35,596 nucleotides of DNA, taken from an uncultured Clostridia bacterium (GTDB taxonomy: Bacteria > Bacillota > Clostridia > Christensenellales > Pumilibacteraceae). The notes below the pieces were generated by a model. That model saw only the letters and a program-made list of their open reading frames with translations, was not told where the DNA came from and searched no databases. The stretch lies in assembly GCA_947384195.1 (NCBI GenBank), contig CANDGE010000007.1, positions 1-35,596 on the forward strand, in the 5' to 3' direction. This document shows, in pieces, positions 1 to 8,352 of the stretch; positions within the stretch are counted from its first letter, which is position 1, and each line of letters starts with the position of its first letter. The position numbers were made by a program, and so were the translations under genes.

Positions 1-114
1 TTCCTTAACGGGACAGCGTACCCATTGACTGCTTTCCGATTGAGTCTGATGATAATCCAGCATCATAGGAAACGAAGCAAAAGTTGTGTTGTAATTGTCT
101 AAACATTTTTGCAT
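1..114 (-). CDS. 5' part of a small protein, possibly cysteine-rich KTR type (partial, runs off the left edge)
   Basis: The reading frame starts at ATG 114, ten bases after an AAGGAG ribosome site, and stays open for 38 codons to the window edge. The visible residues include DYHQTQ and end in WVRCPV. This resembles, from memory, the start of the cysteine-rich KTR proteins (small zinc-ribbon proteins of Gram-positive integrative elements, WVxCPVCGxKTR). The Cys expected after CPV is Lys here, so the match is uncertain. It lies behind a strong promoter and a leader with two terminator-like hairpins. Its function is unknown; only the first 38 residues can be judged. Confidence 0.45.
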   Translation of the reverse strand, partial: MQKCLDNYNTTFASFPMMLDYHQTQSESSQWVRCPVKE

Positions 115-220
115 AATAGTTGTACTCCTTTTGTATTTTAACGGACTTACCGTCGTGAATATATAAAAACAGCAGTCCCGAGAAAACCGCTGATAGTTGT
201 CATAAAATGACCAAGAAAAC

Positions 221-257
221 AAAAAAAGCCGACACTCCTTCACGGACTGCCGGCTTT
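221..257 (-). terminator. Attenuator-like hairpin 2 in the leader
   Basis: AAAGCCG at 225-231 pairs with CGGCTTT at 251-257. The stem continues with two mismatches to a five-base loop at 239-243. On the minus strand the stem is followed directly by a T-rich run. The plus-strand side lacks a T-run, so this acts leftward, between promoter and gene start. Confidence 0.6.
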
Positions 258-280
258 ATACCCATTATGGGCTGATAAAC

Positions 281-313
281 AAAAAAGTGCCAATTACAAA
301 TGTAAATGACACT
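281..313 (-). terminator. Attenuator-like hairpin 1 in the leader
   Basis: A 12-base stem (286-297 with 302-313, two mismatches, four-base loop) is followed on the minus strand by six T residues at 285-281. With the hairpin at 221-257 it gives two possible stop points within one leader. Confidence 0.55.
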
Positions 314-367
314 GTGAAAACTCTGATACTTTGTCGGTTAAAACCAAACAAGAAACTTTATGTTGTA

Positions 368-396
368 ATTATATCAAATATTAAATTTTAAGTCAA
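368..396 (-). promoter_or_regulatory. Promoter of the leftward leader and gene
   Basis: On the minus strand, TTGACT (396-391) and a perfect TATAAT (373-368) are separated by 17 bases. This is a near-consensus sigma-70/sigma-A promoter. The transcript would start near 361. Confidence 0.75.
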
Positions 397-551
397 GGTC
401 AATTCATAGGGAGATTTTGTCGATTTTTGTCTTATGATATTAACATTTTTTATGCTCAAATTATCGACTTGTTGTATGTTACACACTAAAACTCACGACT
501 TGTAAAAACTTGTCTAATTTTAGTATTTTGCACTCCACAGCGTAAAAACTC

Positions 552-580
552 TTGACTTTTTAAAAGTTATGTCGTAATAT
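552..580 (+). promoter_or_regulatory. Promoter of the AAA ATPase gene
   Basis: TTGACT (552-557) and TAATAT (575-580) are 17 bases apart. A GGAGG ribosome site follows at 591-595, seven bases before the ATG at 603. Upstream, the motif CGACTTGT occurs twice (470s and 490s), which might be operator half-sites; nothing else is recognisable. Confidence 0.65.
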
Positions 581-602
581 ATAAGCATATGGAGGTATTA
601 AG

Positions 603-1808
603 ATGATATACAGAACCGAATACATGAATCAACTACACTCTTTCAAGGATAACAAACTGATAAAGGTTGTTTCAGGATTACGCCGTTCTGGTAAATCCAC
701 ATTATTGCAGATGTTCCGTGACGAACTGATAAAAGACGGTGTTGCGGAAAACCAAATACAGTACATCAATTTTGAATTAATGAAATACGATGCTGTACGC
801 AATTACAAGCAACTTTATGAACTTGTCGTTGAACATATAAACCAGAACAAAAAAAATTACTTATTTTTTGATGAGATACAGCAAGTTGAAGGCTGGGAAA
901 AAGCCATCAACTCCCTTACGCTTGAATTTGATGCAGACATATATGTCACGGGTTCCAACGCATACTTATTATCTTCCGAACTCGCCACACTAATCTCTGG
1001 CAGATATGTTGAAATCAAAATCCTTCCTTTATCATTCAAAGAATATTATGAGTTTCATCGTGATGAAAAGAAAAGTAAGCAGGAACTTTTTGACGAGTAT
1101 TTAAAATTCGGCGGACTCCCCCAACTTCTTTCACTCCCGCAAGACGAAAAAACCATATCCGCATTTTTAAGTAGCATTTACGATACCGTCATTTTGAAAG
1201 ATGTTCTTGGTAGAAATAAACTTAAAGATGTAGATCTTTTAAAACGTGTTTTTGCTTTTGTATGCGGAAATATTGGCAGTATCACATCAACTAATAGCAT
1301 GGCTAAATATATAGCAAACGAAGCAAAACTTGATTCCTCCCTTCGTCCAGCTACAATTGGTAATATTCTTGATATGCTTGAAAACGCATTTATTATCTAT
1401 CGAGCCGATCGTTATGACGTTAAAGGCAAAGAAGTTTTAAAGTCCTTGGAAAAATACTATATTGCCGACACTGGATTAAAAAACACGATTGTTGGATACA
1501 ATCTAGAAAATTATGGACACGCAATAGAAAACGTTATTTATCTTGAGCTAATAAGACGCGGATATACAGTGTACGTTGGGAAAACTGGTACTAAAGAAAT
1601 TGATTTCGTTGCCATCAGTCAACAAGAAACAATTTACTATCAAGTTTCCCAAAGCATCCTTGATGCTGACACTCGTGAGCGTGAAACTGCACCTTTCTAT
1701 TCAACTAATGACTTCTATGAAAAAGTTATCATTACAACCGATAAGAATTATGCAACAAATGAAAACGGCATCAAAATCATAAATATTATTGATTTCCTGT
1801 TGAACTAA
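603..1808 (+). CDS. AAA-family ATPase with C-terminal DUF4143 domain
   Basis: This 401-residue cytoplasmic protein belongs to the AAA_14/DUF4143 family, common in bacteria and archaea and of largely unknown role. The Walker A motif GLRRSGKST lies near residues 25-33. Walker B appears as YLFFDEIQ near residue 86, and a TGSNAYLLSSEL stretch (sensor 1 type) near residue 116. The C-terminal DUF4143 part ends with the family's nuclease-like signature: E314 in IYLELIRRG, then IDFVA and YYQVS. Length is normal. The start is fixed by GGAGG seven bases upstream and by its own promoter. It is a monocistronic gene closed by a strong hairpin at 1821. The low GC and the flanking debris suggest mobile DNA. 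The family call is firm; the function is not known. Confidence 0.88.
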   Translation: MIYRTEYMNQLHSFKDNKLIKVVSGLRRSGKSTLLQMFRDELIKDGVAENQIQYINFELMKYDAVRNYKQLYELVVEHINQNKKNYLFFDEIQQVEGWEKAINSLTLEFDADIYVTGSNAYLLSSELATLISGRYVEIKILPLSFKEYYEFHRDEKKSKQELFDEYLKFGGLPQLLSLPQDEKTISAFLSSIYDTVILKDVLGRNKLKDVDLLKRVFAFVCGNIGSITSTNSMAKYIANEAKLDSSLRPATIGNILDMLENAFIIYRADRYDVKGKEVLKSLEKYYIADTGLKNTIVGYNLENYGHAIENVIYLELIRRGYTVYVGKTGTKEIDFVAISQQETIYYQVSQSILDADTRERETAPFYSTNDFYEKVIITTDKNYATNENGIKIINIIDFLLN

Positions 1809-1820
1809 AAGACATAAGCC

Positions 1821-1855
1821 AAAGGCGGTAAGCTAAATGCTTACCGCCTTTTAAT
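1821..1855. terminator. Strong terminator between convergent genes
   Basis: A perfect 13-base stem (1821-1833 with 1839-1851) has a five-base loop and ends in a T-rich tract on the plus strand and an AAA/TTT edge on the minus strand. It probably terminates the ATPase gene and the leftward gene ending at 1870. Confidence 0.85.
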
Positions 1856-1869
1856 TTTATCTTATTGAT

Positions 1870-2265
1870 TTAAATCAATACTTCAGTCCGATACTTTGTA
1901 TTGAATGCTATGTAGTCAACCCATTCAGGATTGTCAAAGATTCTGGCAGCGTGAAGTTCAAGCGCATACTTTCTTCGCTCTGATTCATTTTCTGACCACT
2001 TCATCGTATCCGTTACCCATTCCAGCATATTATTGTATAACTCAATCTCATTTGCTTTTTTGATAAGGCATTCTACGATTTGCATCCAGACAGATACCTC
2101 AATATCGCCAATCCCGGTCATAACACCGTGTCGATATGATGTCTTTTTCCCATTTGGCGTATTAAATGTATTGGATCTTCCTGTTCCGCATTTAAGGCTT
2201 ACTTTTTCAAATGTTAGTCCATCCAAAACTTTCTCATCAGGAAAGACATTAATCAATATATCCAT
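1870..2265 (-). CDS. Hypothetical protein, mobile-element type
   Basis: This 131-residue protein starts at an ATG preceded by a good AAGGAG site. I do not recognise the family. It is soluble, with no signal peptide or membrane segment. The N-terminal half is rich in Gly, Thr and Asn (around FNTPNGKK). The C-terminal half looks helical, with many Glu, Trp and Lys residues (NMLEWVTDTMKWSE, then HAARIFDNPEWVDYIAF). It lies downstream of a broken DNA methylase on the same strand, separated from it by a hairpin at 2289-2323. Small unknown genes beside methylases are typical of Gram-positive integrative elements, so a mobile-element origin is my inference. Confidence 0.6.
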   Translation of the reverse strand: MDILINVFPDEKVLDGLTFEKVSLKCGTGRSNTFNTPNGKKTSYRHGVMTGIGDIEVSVWMQIVECLIKKANEIELYNNMLEWVTDTMKWSENESERRKYALELHAARIFDNPEWVDYIAFNTKYRTEVLI

Positions 2266-2288
2266 AATTTTACTCCTTAAATTTTATT

Positions 2289-2323
2289 AGTAAGGGCGGC
2301 GAGAATATCCCACCGCCCTTACT
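2289..2323 (-). terminator. Hairpin after the methylase remnant
   Basis: An 11-base perfect stem (2289-2299 with 2313-2323) has a 13-base loop. On the minus strand it follows the methylase stop at 2327 and precedes the ribosome site of the gene at 2265. The trailing sequence is AATAAAATTT, so the T-run is weak; it may be a weak terminator or a processing site. Confidence 0.45.
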
Positions 2324-2326
2324 GTA

Positions 2327-3134
2327 TTATGCCGCTTTGCGCTTAACGCCCCACATTCCACGTTCAGTCTTATAAAAGAACTGTGGATTGATTTGCAATG
2401 TCTGAAGCACCTTTTCGCGCCATTCTTGTGCCTTTTTATGCGGCTCGACCTGCTCATAGATGTAATTCAGAGAGACTGCACTCTGGCAGCTTTCCAGAAC
2501 TCCTGCAACCACGTCGCGCCAAGTCGTCCCCTTCATATCCCGCACGTCTGCCTCAATCTTCTTTGTGGTCAAAATCGGTATTACGAGAGAATTATCCTTT
2601 CGGACAATCATAACGTATTCGTGCAGAATCGGTATAAAGGATAAGCTTCCCTTTCTTCTTAATGTCGCCCATAAGCACAGCCATACGACCGCCCTTCTCG
2701 AGTGCAGCAAACTGCTTCATCATAGCATAATTCATTGCCTCAACAAACTTGCTCCAATCCGGTATACGGGATAAATCCAGCACACGTGGATCGTAACCGT
2801 ATTTTGCCTTTACGTCCGCCGCTTTATACATAACGTCGGAATACAAAACAATGTCCCAGTAAGGCGGATGCCAGAAAACGAACTCAGGGCGTTCCGGAAT
2901 CTCACAATTCATTATGTCGAACCCGCTGTGCAAGTCGTAAGTATGACTGATAACTCCGCACTTGTCAGCTGCCGCTTTTGTGGTGTTGCTACCGCACATA
3001 TAGTCGCAGATTTCATTTGGTTTAAAATAGCCTATAAGGTCCTCAATGAGCTTGGGAGAGCAGTTTCCCCTATAGCGGTTATTTCCGCCCTCACCACGCT
3101 CAGGATAGGACACAATCGATTTCAGTGCTCGCAT
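2327..3134 (-). pseudogene. Frameshifted DNA methyltransferase (N4/N6 type)
   Basis: The frame starting at ATG 3134 (good AAGGAAGGA ribosome site) encodes the N-terminal two-thirds of a DNA methylase. It has DYMCGSNTT (motif I-like SAM loop) and FWHPPYWD (motif IV, catalytic PPYW). It continues sensibly to GDIKKKGKL near 2640. The matching C-terminal part (PILHEYVMIVRKDN, then a helical tail ending in MWGVKRKAA at 2327) lies in another frame, so an indel between about 2632 and 2660 splits the gene. The combined length of about 270 residues is normal for an orphan methylase of an integrative element. A one-base change would restore the frame, so this is either a recent mutation or an assembly error. 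Confidence 0.7.
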
Positions 3135-3135
3135 T

Positions 3136-3819
3136 TTAATTTCCTTCCTTTTTAGACTTTCCTATAGCGCCAAGCCTTTTTGCTTGAGAGATAAGTTCGA
3201 AATTACTCTCCTCATCTTTTTCAAAAACGTCGGTGAACACCACAAGTAGCTTGCGCTTATCCAATTTGTTTGTAAGGATATATTGAGCTAATATTATAGA
3301 CTTCTCGTTCAACTCAGATAAAATATAAATATCAGAACGTGGATATAAACTAAACTTTATAAGTGCTGAATCACCTTTGCAAAAAGATAAAACCACTCCG
3401 GCTGTAAATGCGGGTGTCGCTATATACACGATTGCTACATATATCGTATAGATTGCCCCCCACACTCGATTCAACTCTAGTAGCATCACTTAGAAGATCT
3501 CTTATATTATCGAATTCGCCATCAAGCACAAATAATCTCAAAACATTATGTACTGAGAGTAATATAGATTTGAATATCTTAACAAATCCATGGTCATCAA
3601 CTAGAAAATCATTATAGTAAACAGGATAGAAAGTACAACTGCTGCAATAAAGAAACCTATTAAAAATACATGAAAAGGAGCGAGTACAAATCTTCTTCGC
3701 TTATTAGTCTTTCCTTTCACTAATTCAATTCTATGTAACATCACACCTAAAGTAATTGATGTAACCAAAACAAGCATAGATATTAATAAACATAATGTAC
3801 AAAATAATGTTAAAGTCAT
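3136..3819 (-). pseudogene. Twice-frameshifted, truncated membrane-protein gene
   Basis: Three reading-frame pieces line up as one protein. The first (start 3819) has two hydrophobic segments, the second about residues 50-70. It breaks near 3636, where one extra T would lead into FYPVYYNDFLVDDHGF. That second piece runs to a C6 tract (3456-3461), where the frame changes again into LELNRVWGAIYT and a further hydrophobic segment. The last part carries SDIYILSELNEKS and LLVVFTDVFEKDEE, which look like a strand-rich nucleotide-binding domain. It stops abruptly at 3136, two bases from the methylase start, and seems truncated at that junction. I do not recognise a named family. The region is AT-rich and probably decayed after the methylase-bearing segment arrived. 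Confidence 0.6.
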
Positions 3820-3882
3820 TTAGATGTCTCTTTACACGTTGTATTCACTGTCACCTACTTGATTGATAAGCTTAATTTCACC

Positions 3883-4265
3883 TCACAGCATTATTCCAAA
3901 ATATCCAGCTCCCTGATAAAATCTATCAACATCATCATTAACTTGTCCACTAAAAAAACAATCAATTATCTTGCCTCCATTATATATGCAAAAACCGCCT
4001 ATATAGCAAGAAGACATTGGACCACTTGGCACAAATGATAAATCCATATCAATTGCCCCGCTTACATTGCAATTTTCTATTGTTGCTCCAAAACTGATGT
4101 TTTACATATGCCATAATTATACTTTGCGCTGCATTTAACATTAATTATAAAATTTGCGTTTCGAATTGAAGCGTTTTCACCCAACAAATAGAATAATGCC
4201 CCTTGTATCATTGTTATGGTGTTGTCCGTTGTCTCAACAGAAATGATTCGATAGCCTCTTTGCAT
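3883..4265 (-). pseudogene. Beta-helix surface-protein fragment, frameshifted
   Basis: The minus-strand frame from 4265 (MQRGYRIISVETTDNT) breaks near 4098. It continues in another frame as FGATIENCNVSGAID, SCYIGGFCIYNGGKIIDC and FFSGQVND, ending at 3883. The repeating short strands, each with Asn, Gly or Cys at the turns, are typical of right-handed parallel beta-helix or GLUG-type repeats in cell-surface proteins. There is no signal peptide or anchor, and an in-frame stop lies six codons upstream of the ATG, so this is only an internal fragment. It sits just downstream of the polysaccharide operon. Confidence 0.5.
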
Positions 4266-4271
4266 GAGAAA

Positions 4272-4300
4272 ATTATAGCCCTTTCAACTTAATTTGGCAA
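4272..4300 (-). promoter_or_regulatory. Promoter-like sequence before the beta-helix fragment
   Basis: TTGCCA (4300-4295) and TATAAT (4277-4272) on the minus strand are 17 bases apart. The predicted start point falls on the ATG at 4265. In AT-rich DNA this may be chance, and the downstream frame is broken. Confidence 0.3.
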
Positions 4301-4315
4301 CAATAACTATTACAG

Positions 4316-5548
4316 CTAATCACACCTAAAAATATCTCTTGTGTAAACTTTTGAGTTCACATCATCCAAACAAATATCGTACCTGTTTGCAATAATAGCC
4401 TCGCTCATATTTTTAAACTTCGCTAAATCATTTACTATCAAACTGCCAAAAAATGTTTCTCCGTCTTTCAACGTGGGTTCATATACAATAACTTTTGCCC
4501 CCTTAGCTTTAATTCGTTTCATCACACCTTGAATTGAGCTTTGTCTGAAATTATCTGAATTACTTTTCATAGTAAGCCGATAAACACCGATAGTTATCTG
4601 CTTTTCTTTCTCTACCGAATATTCTCCGTTTTCGTTATAATACCCCGCTAATTTTAATACGCGGTCGGCAATAAAATCTTTTCGTGTTCGGTTGGATTCG
4701 ACAATAGCTTGTATTAAATTCTCCGGAACATCCACATAATTCGCCAAAAGTTGCTTGGTATCTTTGGGTAAACAATAACCACCATACCCAAAAGAGGGAT
4801 TATTATAATGTGTCCCAATGCGCGGATCAAGACATACTCCGTCAATTATGGCCTTTGTATCTAACCCCTTCATCTCGGCATACGTATCGAGTTCATTAAA
4901 ATACGATACGCGAAGTGCTAAATATGTGTTGGCAAAAAGTTTAACCGCTTCGGCTTCCGTAAAACCCATAATACGAGTTTCTATATCTTGTTTTATTGCG
5001 CCCTGCTTTAATAAATCAATGAAAGTATGAGCAACGTCAACCAATCGTTTATCTTCCAAATCAGTGCCGACGATTATTCTGCTTGGATACAAATTATCGT
5101 ATAACGCCTTACTTTCACGCAAGAACTCGGGACTGAAAATAATATTCCTACTCCCCGTTATTTCACGAATTGAACGTGTATAACCGACGGGAATAGTTGA
5201 CTTTATAACCATAGTCGCTGTGGGATTATATTGCATAACCGATTTAATAACGGCTTCAACCGCGGAAGTATCAAAAAAATTCTTTTGGCTATCATAATTT
5301 GTAGGCGCGGCTATAATAACAAGTTCGGCATTCGCATACGCTGTTTTTGCATCCAAAGTCGCTACAAGATTGAGTTTTTTCTCGGCAAGATATTTTTCAA
5401 TATACTCGTCTTGTATGGGAGACTTACGCTTATTGATTAGTTCCACCTTTTCGGGAACAATATCAACTGCCACAACGTCATTATGCTGTGCAAGCAATAC
5501 CGCCAAAGATAAACCCACATATCCCGTTCCGGCAACTGCAATCTTCAT
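4316..5548 (-). CDS. ugd: UDP-glucose 6-dehydrogenase
   Basis: Cytoplasmic enzyme that oxidises UDP-glucose twice with NAD+ to UDP-glucuronate. The 410 residues show the Rossmann motif GTGYVG (7-12), the central-helix residues K204 and N207 in [10 protein letters not shown], and the catalytic C259 in [10 protein letters not shown]. Length is slightly above the usual 390. ATG 5548 has AAGGAG upstream and overlaps the epimerase stop by ATGA, so the two are translationally coupled. It is the last intact gene of the polysaccharide operon. Its product feeds the adjacent 4-epimerase, so the polymer very likely contains glucuronic and/or galacturonic acid. Confidence 0.95.
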   Translation of the reverse strand: MKIAVAGTGYVGLSLAVLLAQHNDVVAVDIVPEKVELINKRKSPIQDEYIEKYLAEKKLNLVATLDAKTAYANAELVIIAAPTNYDSQKNFFDTSAVEAVIKSVMQYNPTATMVIKSTIPVGYTRSIREITGSRNIIFSPEFLRESKALYDNLYPSRIIVGTDLEDKRLVDVAHTFIDLLKQGAIKQDIETRIMGFTEAEAVKLFANTYLALRVSYFNELDTYAEMKGLDTKAIIDGVCLDPRIGTHYNNPSFGYGGYCLPKDTKQLLANYVDVPENLIQAIVESNRTRKDFIADRVLKLAGYYNENGEYSVEKEKQITIGVYRLTMKSNSDNFRQSSIQGVMKRIKAKGAKVIVYEPTLKDGETFFGSLIVNDLAKFKNMSEAIIANRYDICLDDVNSKVYTRDIFRCD

Positions 5549-6630
5549 GTTCTATCTCCTTTGTTTCGAATATAAAATTCATAATACCATTCAGCAAACT
5601 TTCTTAACCCCGTTCTTAACGGCGTGTTCGGCTTAAAACCGAAATCTCGTTCAAGCGGAGAAGTATCGGCATAAGTTATCGGCACATCTCCTGCTTGCAT
5701 AGGCACAAGCTTTTTATGTTTTTCAAAATCGTAGTCAGTCGGTAAAACTTTTGCGCGAATCAATTCTTGTTGCAAAATGTCTACGAACTCCAAAAGATTT
5801 TCAGGTTTGCTATTCCCTATGTTGTAAATTTTGTACGGGGGAATGGGCAACTCGTCGTCTCCGACTTTATGTTCGGGCGGTTTTTGCATAACTCTGACTA
5901 TACCTTCTACAATATCGTCTATATACGTAAAATCGCGTTTGCAATTTCCGTAATTGAATATCTCTATCGTCTTTCCTGCACGCAATTTATCGGTAAAACC
6001 GAAATACGCCATATCCGGTCGTCCCGCTGGTCCGTAAACGGTAAAAAATCGCAATCCCGTAGAGGGTATATTATATAGCTTGGAATAGGCGTGTGCCATC
6101 AGCTCGTTTGACTTTTTTGTGGCTGCATAGAGTGAAACGGGATTATCTACCTTGTCCTCAATGGAATACGGCACTTTTTCGTTCGTTCCGTAAACCGAAG
6201 AACTTGAAGCGTATACTAAATGTTCCACTCCTGCTTGCCCACTATCGTACGAGTGACGACACGCCTCCAAAATGTTATAAAAGCCTATTATATTCGACTC
6301 GATATAAGCATCGGGATTTGTTATTGAATATCTTACTCCCGCTTGTGCGGCAAGGTTTACAACAATATCGGGTTTGTATTCGTTGAATATATTCCGAACA
6401 ATCTCACTGTTCGATATATCGCCTTTTATAAATATCCACTTGTTATTCGTTTCTTTTGCGGCATATTCGATTTGTTCCAATCTATATTGTTTGATTGAAA
6501 CATCGTAATAATCGTTCAAATTATCCAATCCGATTATCGTTAAACCACGTCCTTCTCGCAACAGTTTAACTGTTAAATTGGCACCGATAAACCCCGCCGC
6601 ACCTGTTATCAATATTGATTTGTTTTTCAT
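5545..6630 (-). CDS. UDP-glucuronate 4-epimerase (SDR family)
   Basis: Extended short-chain dehydrogenase of 361 residues. It has the NAD motif GAAGFIG (10-16), the Ser-rich ASSSSVYG (141-148) and the catalytic Y168/K172 in YAATK. The stretch [17 protein letters not shown] is characteristic of CapI-type UDP-glucuronate 4-epimerases rather than GalE, because it shapes the pocket for the uronate. Predicted reaction: UDP-GlcA to UDP-GalA. The start has GGAGG five bases upstream and overlaps the previous stop (ATGA). Position directly before ugd fits a two-step UDP-GalA route. A UDP-xylose or dehydratase role is less likely. Confidence 0.88.
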   Translation of the reverse strand: MKNKSILITGAAGFIGANLTVKLLREGRGLTIIGLDNLNDYYDVSIKQYRLEQIEYAAKETNNKWIFIKGDISNSEIVRNIFNEYKPDIVVNLAAQAGVRYSITNPDAYIESNIIGFYNILEACRHSYDSGQAGVEHLVYASSSSVYGTNEKVPYSIEDKVDNPVSLYAATKKSNELMAHAYSKLYNIPSTGLRFFTVYGPAGRPDMAYFGFTDKLRAGKTIEIFNYGNCKRDFTYIDDIVEGIVRVMQKPPEHKVGDDELPIPPYKIYNIGNSKPENLLEFVDILQQELIRAKVLPTDYDFEKHKKLVPMQAGDVPITYADTSPLERDFGFKPNTPLRTGLRKFAEWYYEFYIRNKGDRT

Positions 6631-7583
6631 TTTGCCTCCGCAATTCGTTTTAGTATGTTAGAATAATAATCACGTAAAGTCATACCCTCAAAATATTTAG
6701 AGCAATATTTGAATAAATCCTTCAAAATGATATACAAATTCTCTATATCATTTTCCGTTTTGAATGTAGGACTGCCACCCGGCATCAATTCGGATGAGTG
6801 AAGCATAAACATAATATAATCGGATTGGGACTTTGCGATCATTTCCGCAAGTTTGATCATGCTATTTAGGTTTTTTCCATTAGGGCGAAGCCAAACTACA
6901 TTACCTTTTATCGCGCGATATGCCCCTCTTAAAATTTCTCGTGCCGACAAAGTATTATCAAGCATAAATTTATGCGTTTTTCTAATGCTGACTGGCATTT
7001 CCAATATTTTGCCGCTATCGGTATTTATCCAATATGGATTTTCGGAAAAATCGGAATAGTCAACTCCTTTTGCATTCTTTGTTGCTCCTTTAGAATTTAC
7101 CCAATTAATATGAGGAGTTACCGAACAATCAACACAATAACCGTACTTTGCAAGTAGCTCGAAATATTTTTCATTCATAGCCCATCTACCTGCCCTATGT
7201 GATATTGGCGTTATCCCAATACTTTTTATAGCGTCTGTCATAACGGCAATTTTCTCTTCCATTACTTCGATTGGATATTCAATAAGATATGGCGCTCCGT
7301 TTTGTACTATATCCAATTCATACGCCGGTGGAGTGTTCCACGCATGAAGATGCATACCAAGTTCGCCGTTTTTTTCTTGCTCGATTTTAGCTATAAGTTC
7401 CAAATATCTCAAATCTCGTATAATCTCGTAATTTGTGAGCCAAACAGGCTTAAATCCGAAATCGTTACATAAATTTTGAAAACGCGGCAAATACTTTACG
7501 TTCTCGGTTGTTATCGCATCACCGAGTTTCCACTTCCAAAGGTTATCGCCCTCCGTATCTATTGTAATTATAAATTTTTTCAT
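6627..7583 (-). CDS. Polysaccharide-deacetylase-like protein
   Basis: Protein of 318 residues with a CE4-like (NodB-type) barrel. IITIDTEGD at the N-terminus is the motif-1 metal/base region, LGMHLHAW carries the metal-binding His pair, and SHRAGRWAMN resembles motif 3. A late HSSELMPGG may supply another active-site His. There is no signal peptide, so it would act in the cytoplasm on lipid-linked or nucleotide sugars. An upstream TTG at 7625 is possible, but ATG 7583 lies just after the previous stop with AGGA nearby and begins directly at the conserved domain, so I use it. Its stop overlaps the epimerase start (ATGA). Likely role: removing an N- or O-acetyl group from the repeat unit; the substrate is unknown. 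Confidence 0.72.
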   Translation of the reverse strand: MKKFIITIDTEGDNLWKWKLGDAITTENVKYLPRFQNLCNDFGFKPVWLTNYEIIRDLRYLELIAKIEQEKNGELGMHLHAWNTPPAYELDIVQNGAPYLIEYPIEVMEEKIAVMTDAIKSIGITPISHRAGRWAMNEKYFELLAKYGYCVDCSVTPHINWVNSKGATKNAKGVDYSDFSENPYWINTDSGKILEMPVSIRKTHKFMLDNTLSAREILRGAYRAIKGNVVWLRPNGKNLNSMIKLAEMIAKSQSDYIMFMLHSSELMPGGSPTFKTENDIENLYIILKDLFKYCSKYFEGMTLRDYYSNILKRIAEAK

Positions 7584-7590
7584 TGTTCGG

Positions 7591-8352
7591 TTATTTCCTA
7601 AACACTCGTTGATATAAAGAAGCAATTTTTGCTTTTAGCGACAAGTTTATTGTACAGTTATAGTAATCTATCGGTTCACCCCCAAAACTCATTTTGAACT
7701 TATCTATACCATTCGGTTGTTTGGGATTGGAAATGCCTCCCCAATCATACGATACAACGCCTAATTCTTTAAGATGCAACATATCTTTATAATGCAAAAA
7801 CTTATTGGCTCTGCCTATTGCATTCTTTATAGCATTATCCTGTACTCTAAATTCGGAACACGAATGTAATAGCCTTGCATTAGAACTATCGATAATGTAC
7901 GAATGAAAAACACACGGCATATCTACGATATAAGCGCTTGTCAACAAAAAAGCATTGTTCTCAATATATGCTTTGACACTATTAATTTCAAGCGCCCTAT
8001 CCATTCCTTTTTCGGCATACATTTCACGATACATATCCGCAAAAATGTTAATAATGTCAGACCGAATCCGCAAATCGTCCGAAGTAAATGCTTTACAAAT
8101 TACGCAATCGCGTTCCGCTCTCCTTATTTCATTCCTAACTGTAGAAGAAAATGTGAGCAATAACGATTCTGCATTCGCATCATCTAAATCAGATATAAGA
8201 GTGTGCTGTAATTCAGATGCCTTTGATATCTTTGTAGGGTTTGCATGCACGCAAACTCTTGCAGCTTGACTGCCTATTTCTTTTTTAGAGCTAAAATCTT
8301 CAAACCAAATATGCTCTGTATAAAAAAGTTTACCTTTTATCATCGTTCTCAT
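7591..8352 (-). CDS. FemAB-like GNAT acyl/aminoacyltransferase
   Basis: Protein of 253 residues with the acetyltransferase fold of the FemAB/peptidoglycan-bridge family. The C-terminal signature is YDWGGIS followed by GIDKFKMSFGGEP, the typical DxGG...GI..FK..FGG ending. The N-terminal part carries the usual SSTVRNEIRRAER helix, which is often the acceptor-recognition region. FemAB proteins use aminoacyl-tRNA or acyl donors to modify cell-wall or polysaccharide amines. ATG 8352 is preferred because GAGG lies nine bases upstream; ATG 8367 has no ribosome site. The start overlaps the flippase gene by 23 bases. Beside a deacetylase-like gene it could acylate a freed amino sugar, which is inference. 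Confidence 0.75.
   Translation of the reverse strand: MRTMIKGKLFYTEHIWFEDFSSKKEIGSQAARVCVHANPTKISKASELQHTLISDLDDANAESLLLTFSSTVRNEIRRAERDCVICKAFTSDDLRIRSDIINIFADMYREMYAEKGMDRALEINSVKAYIENNAFLLTSAYIVDMPCVFHSYIIDSSNARLLHSCSEFRVQDNAIKNAIGRANKFLHYKDMLHLKELGVVSYDWGGISNPKQPNGIDKFKMSFGGEPIDYYNCTINLSLKAKIASLYQRVFRK

Larger units (their letters stand above)
115..361 (-). promoter_or_regulatory. Long leader with two attenuator-like hairpins
   Basis: About 245 bases separate the promoter at 368-396 from the ATG at 114. The leader holds two hairpins that are each followed on the minus strand by a T-run (281-313 and 221-257), then an AAGGAG ribosome site at 125-130. This is the layout of a transcription-attenuation leader. 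From memory it resembles the leaders of ribosomal-protection tetracycline-resistance genes (tet(M)/tet(O)/tet(W) group), but the frame that follows is not a tet protein. No other coding frame is evident in 115-551. Confidence 0.5.
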
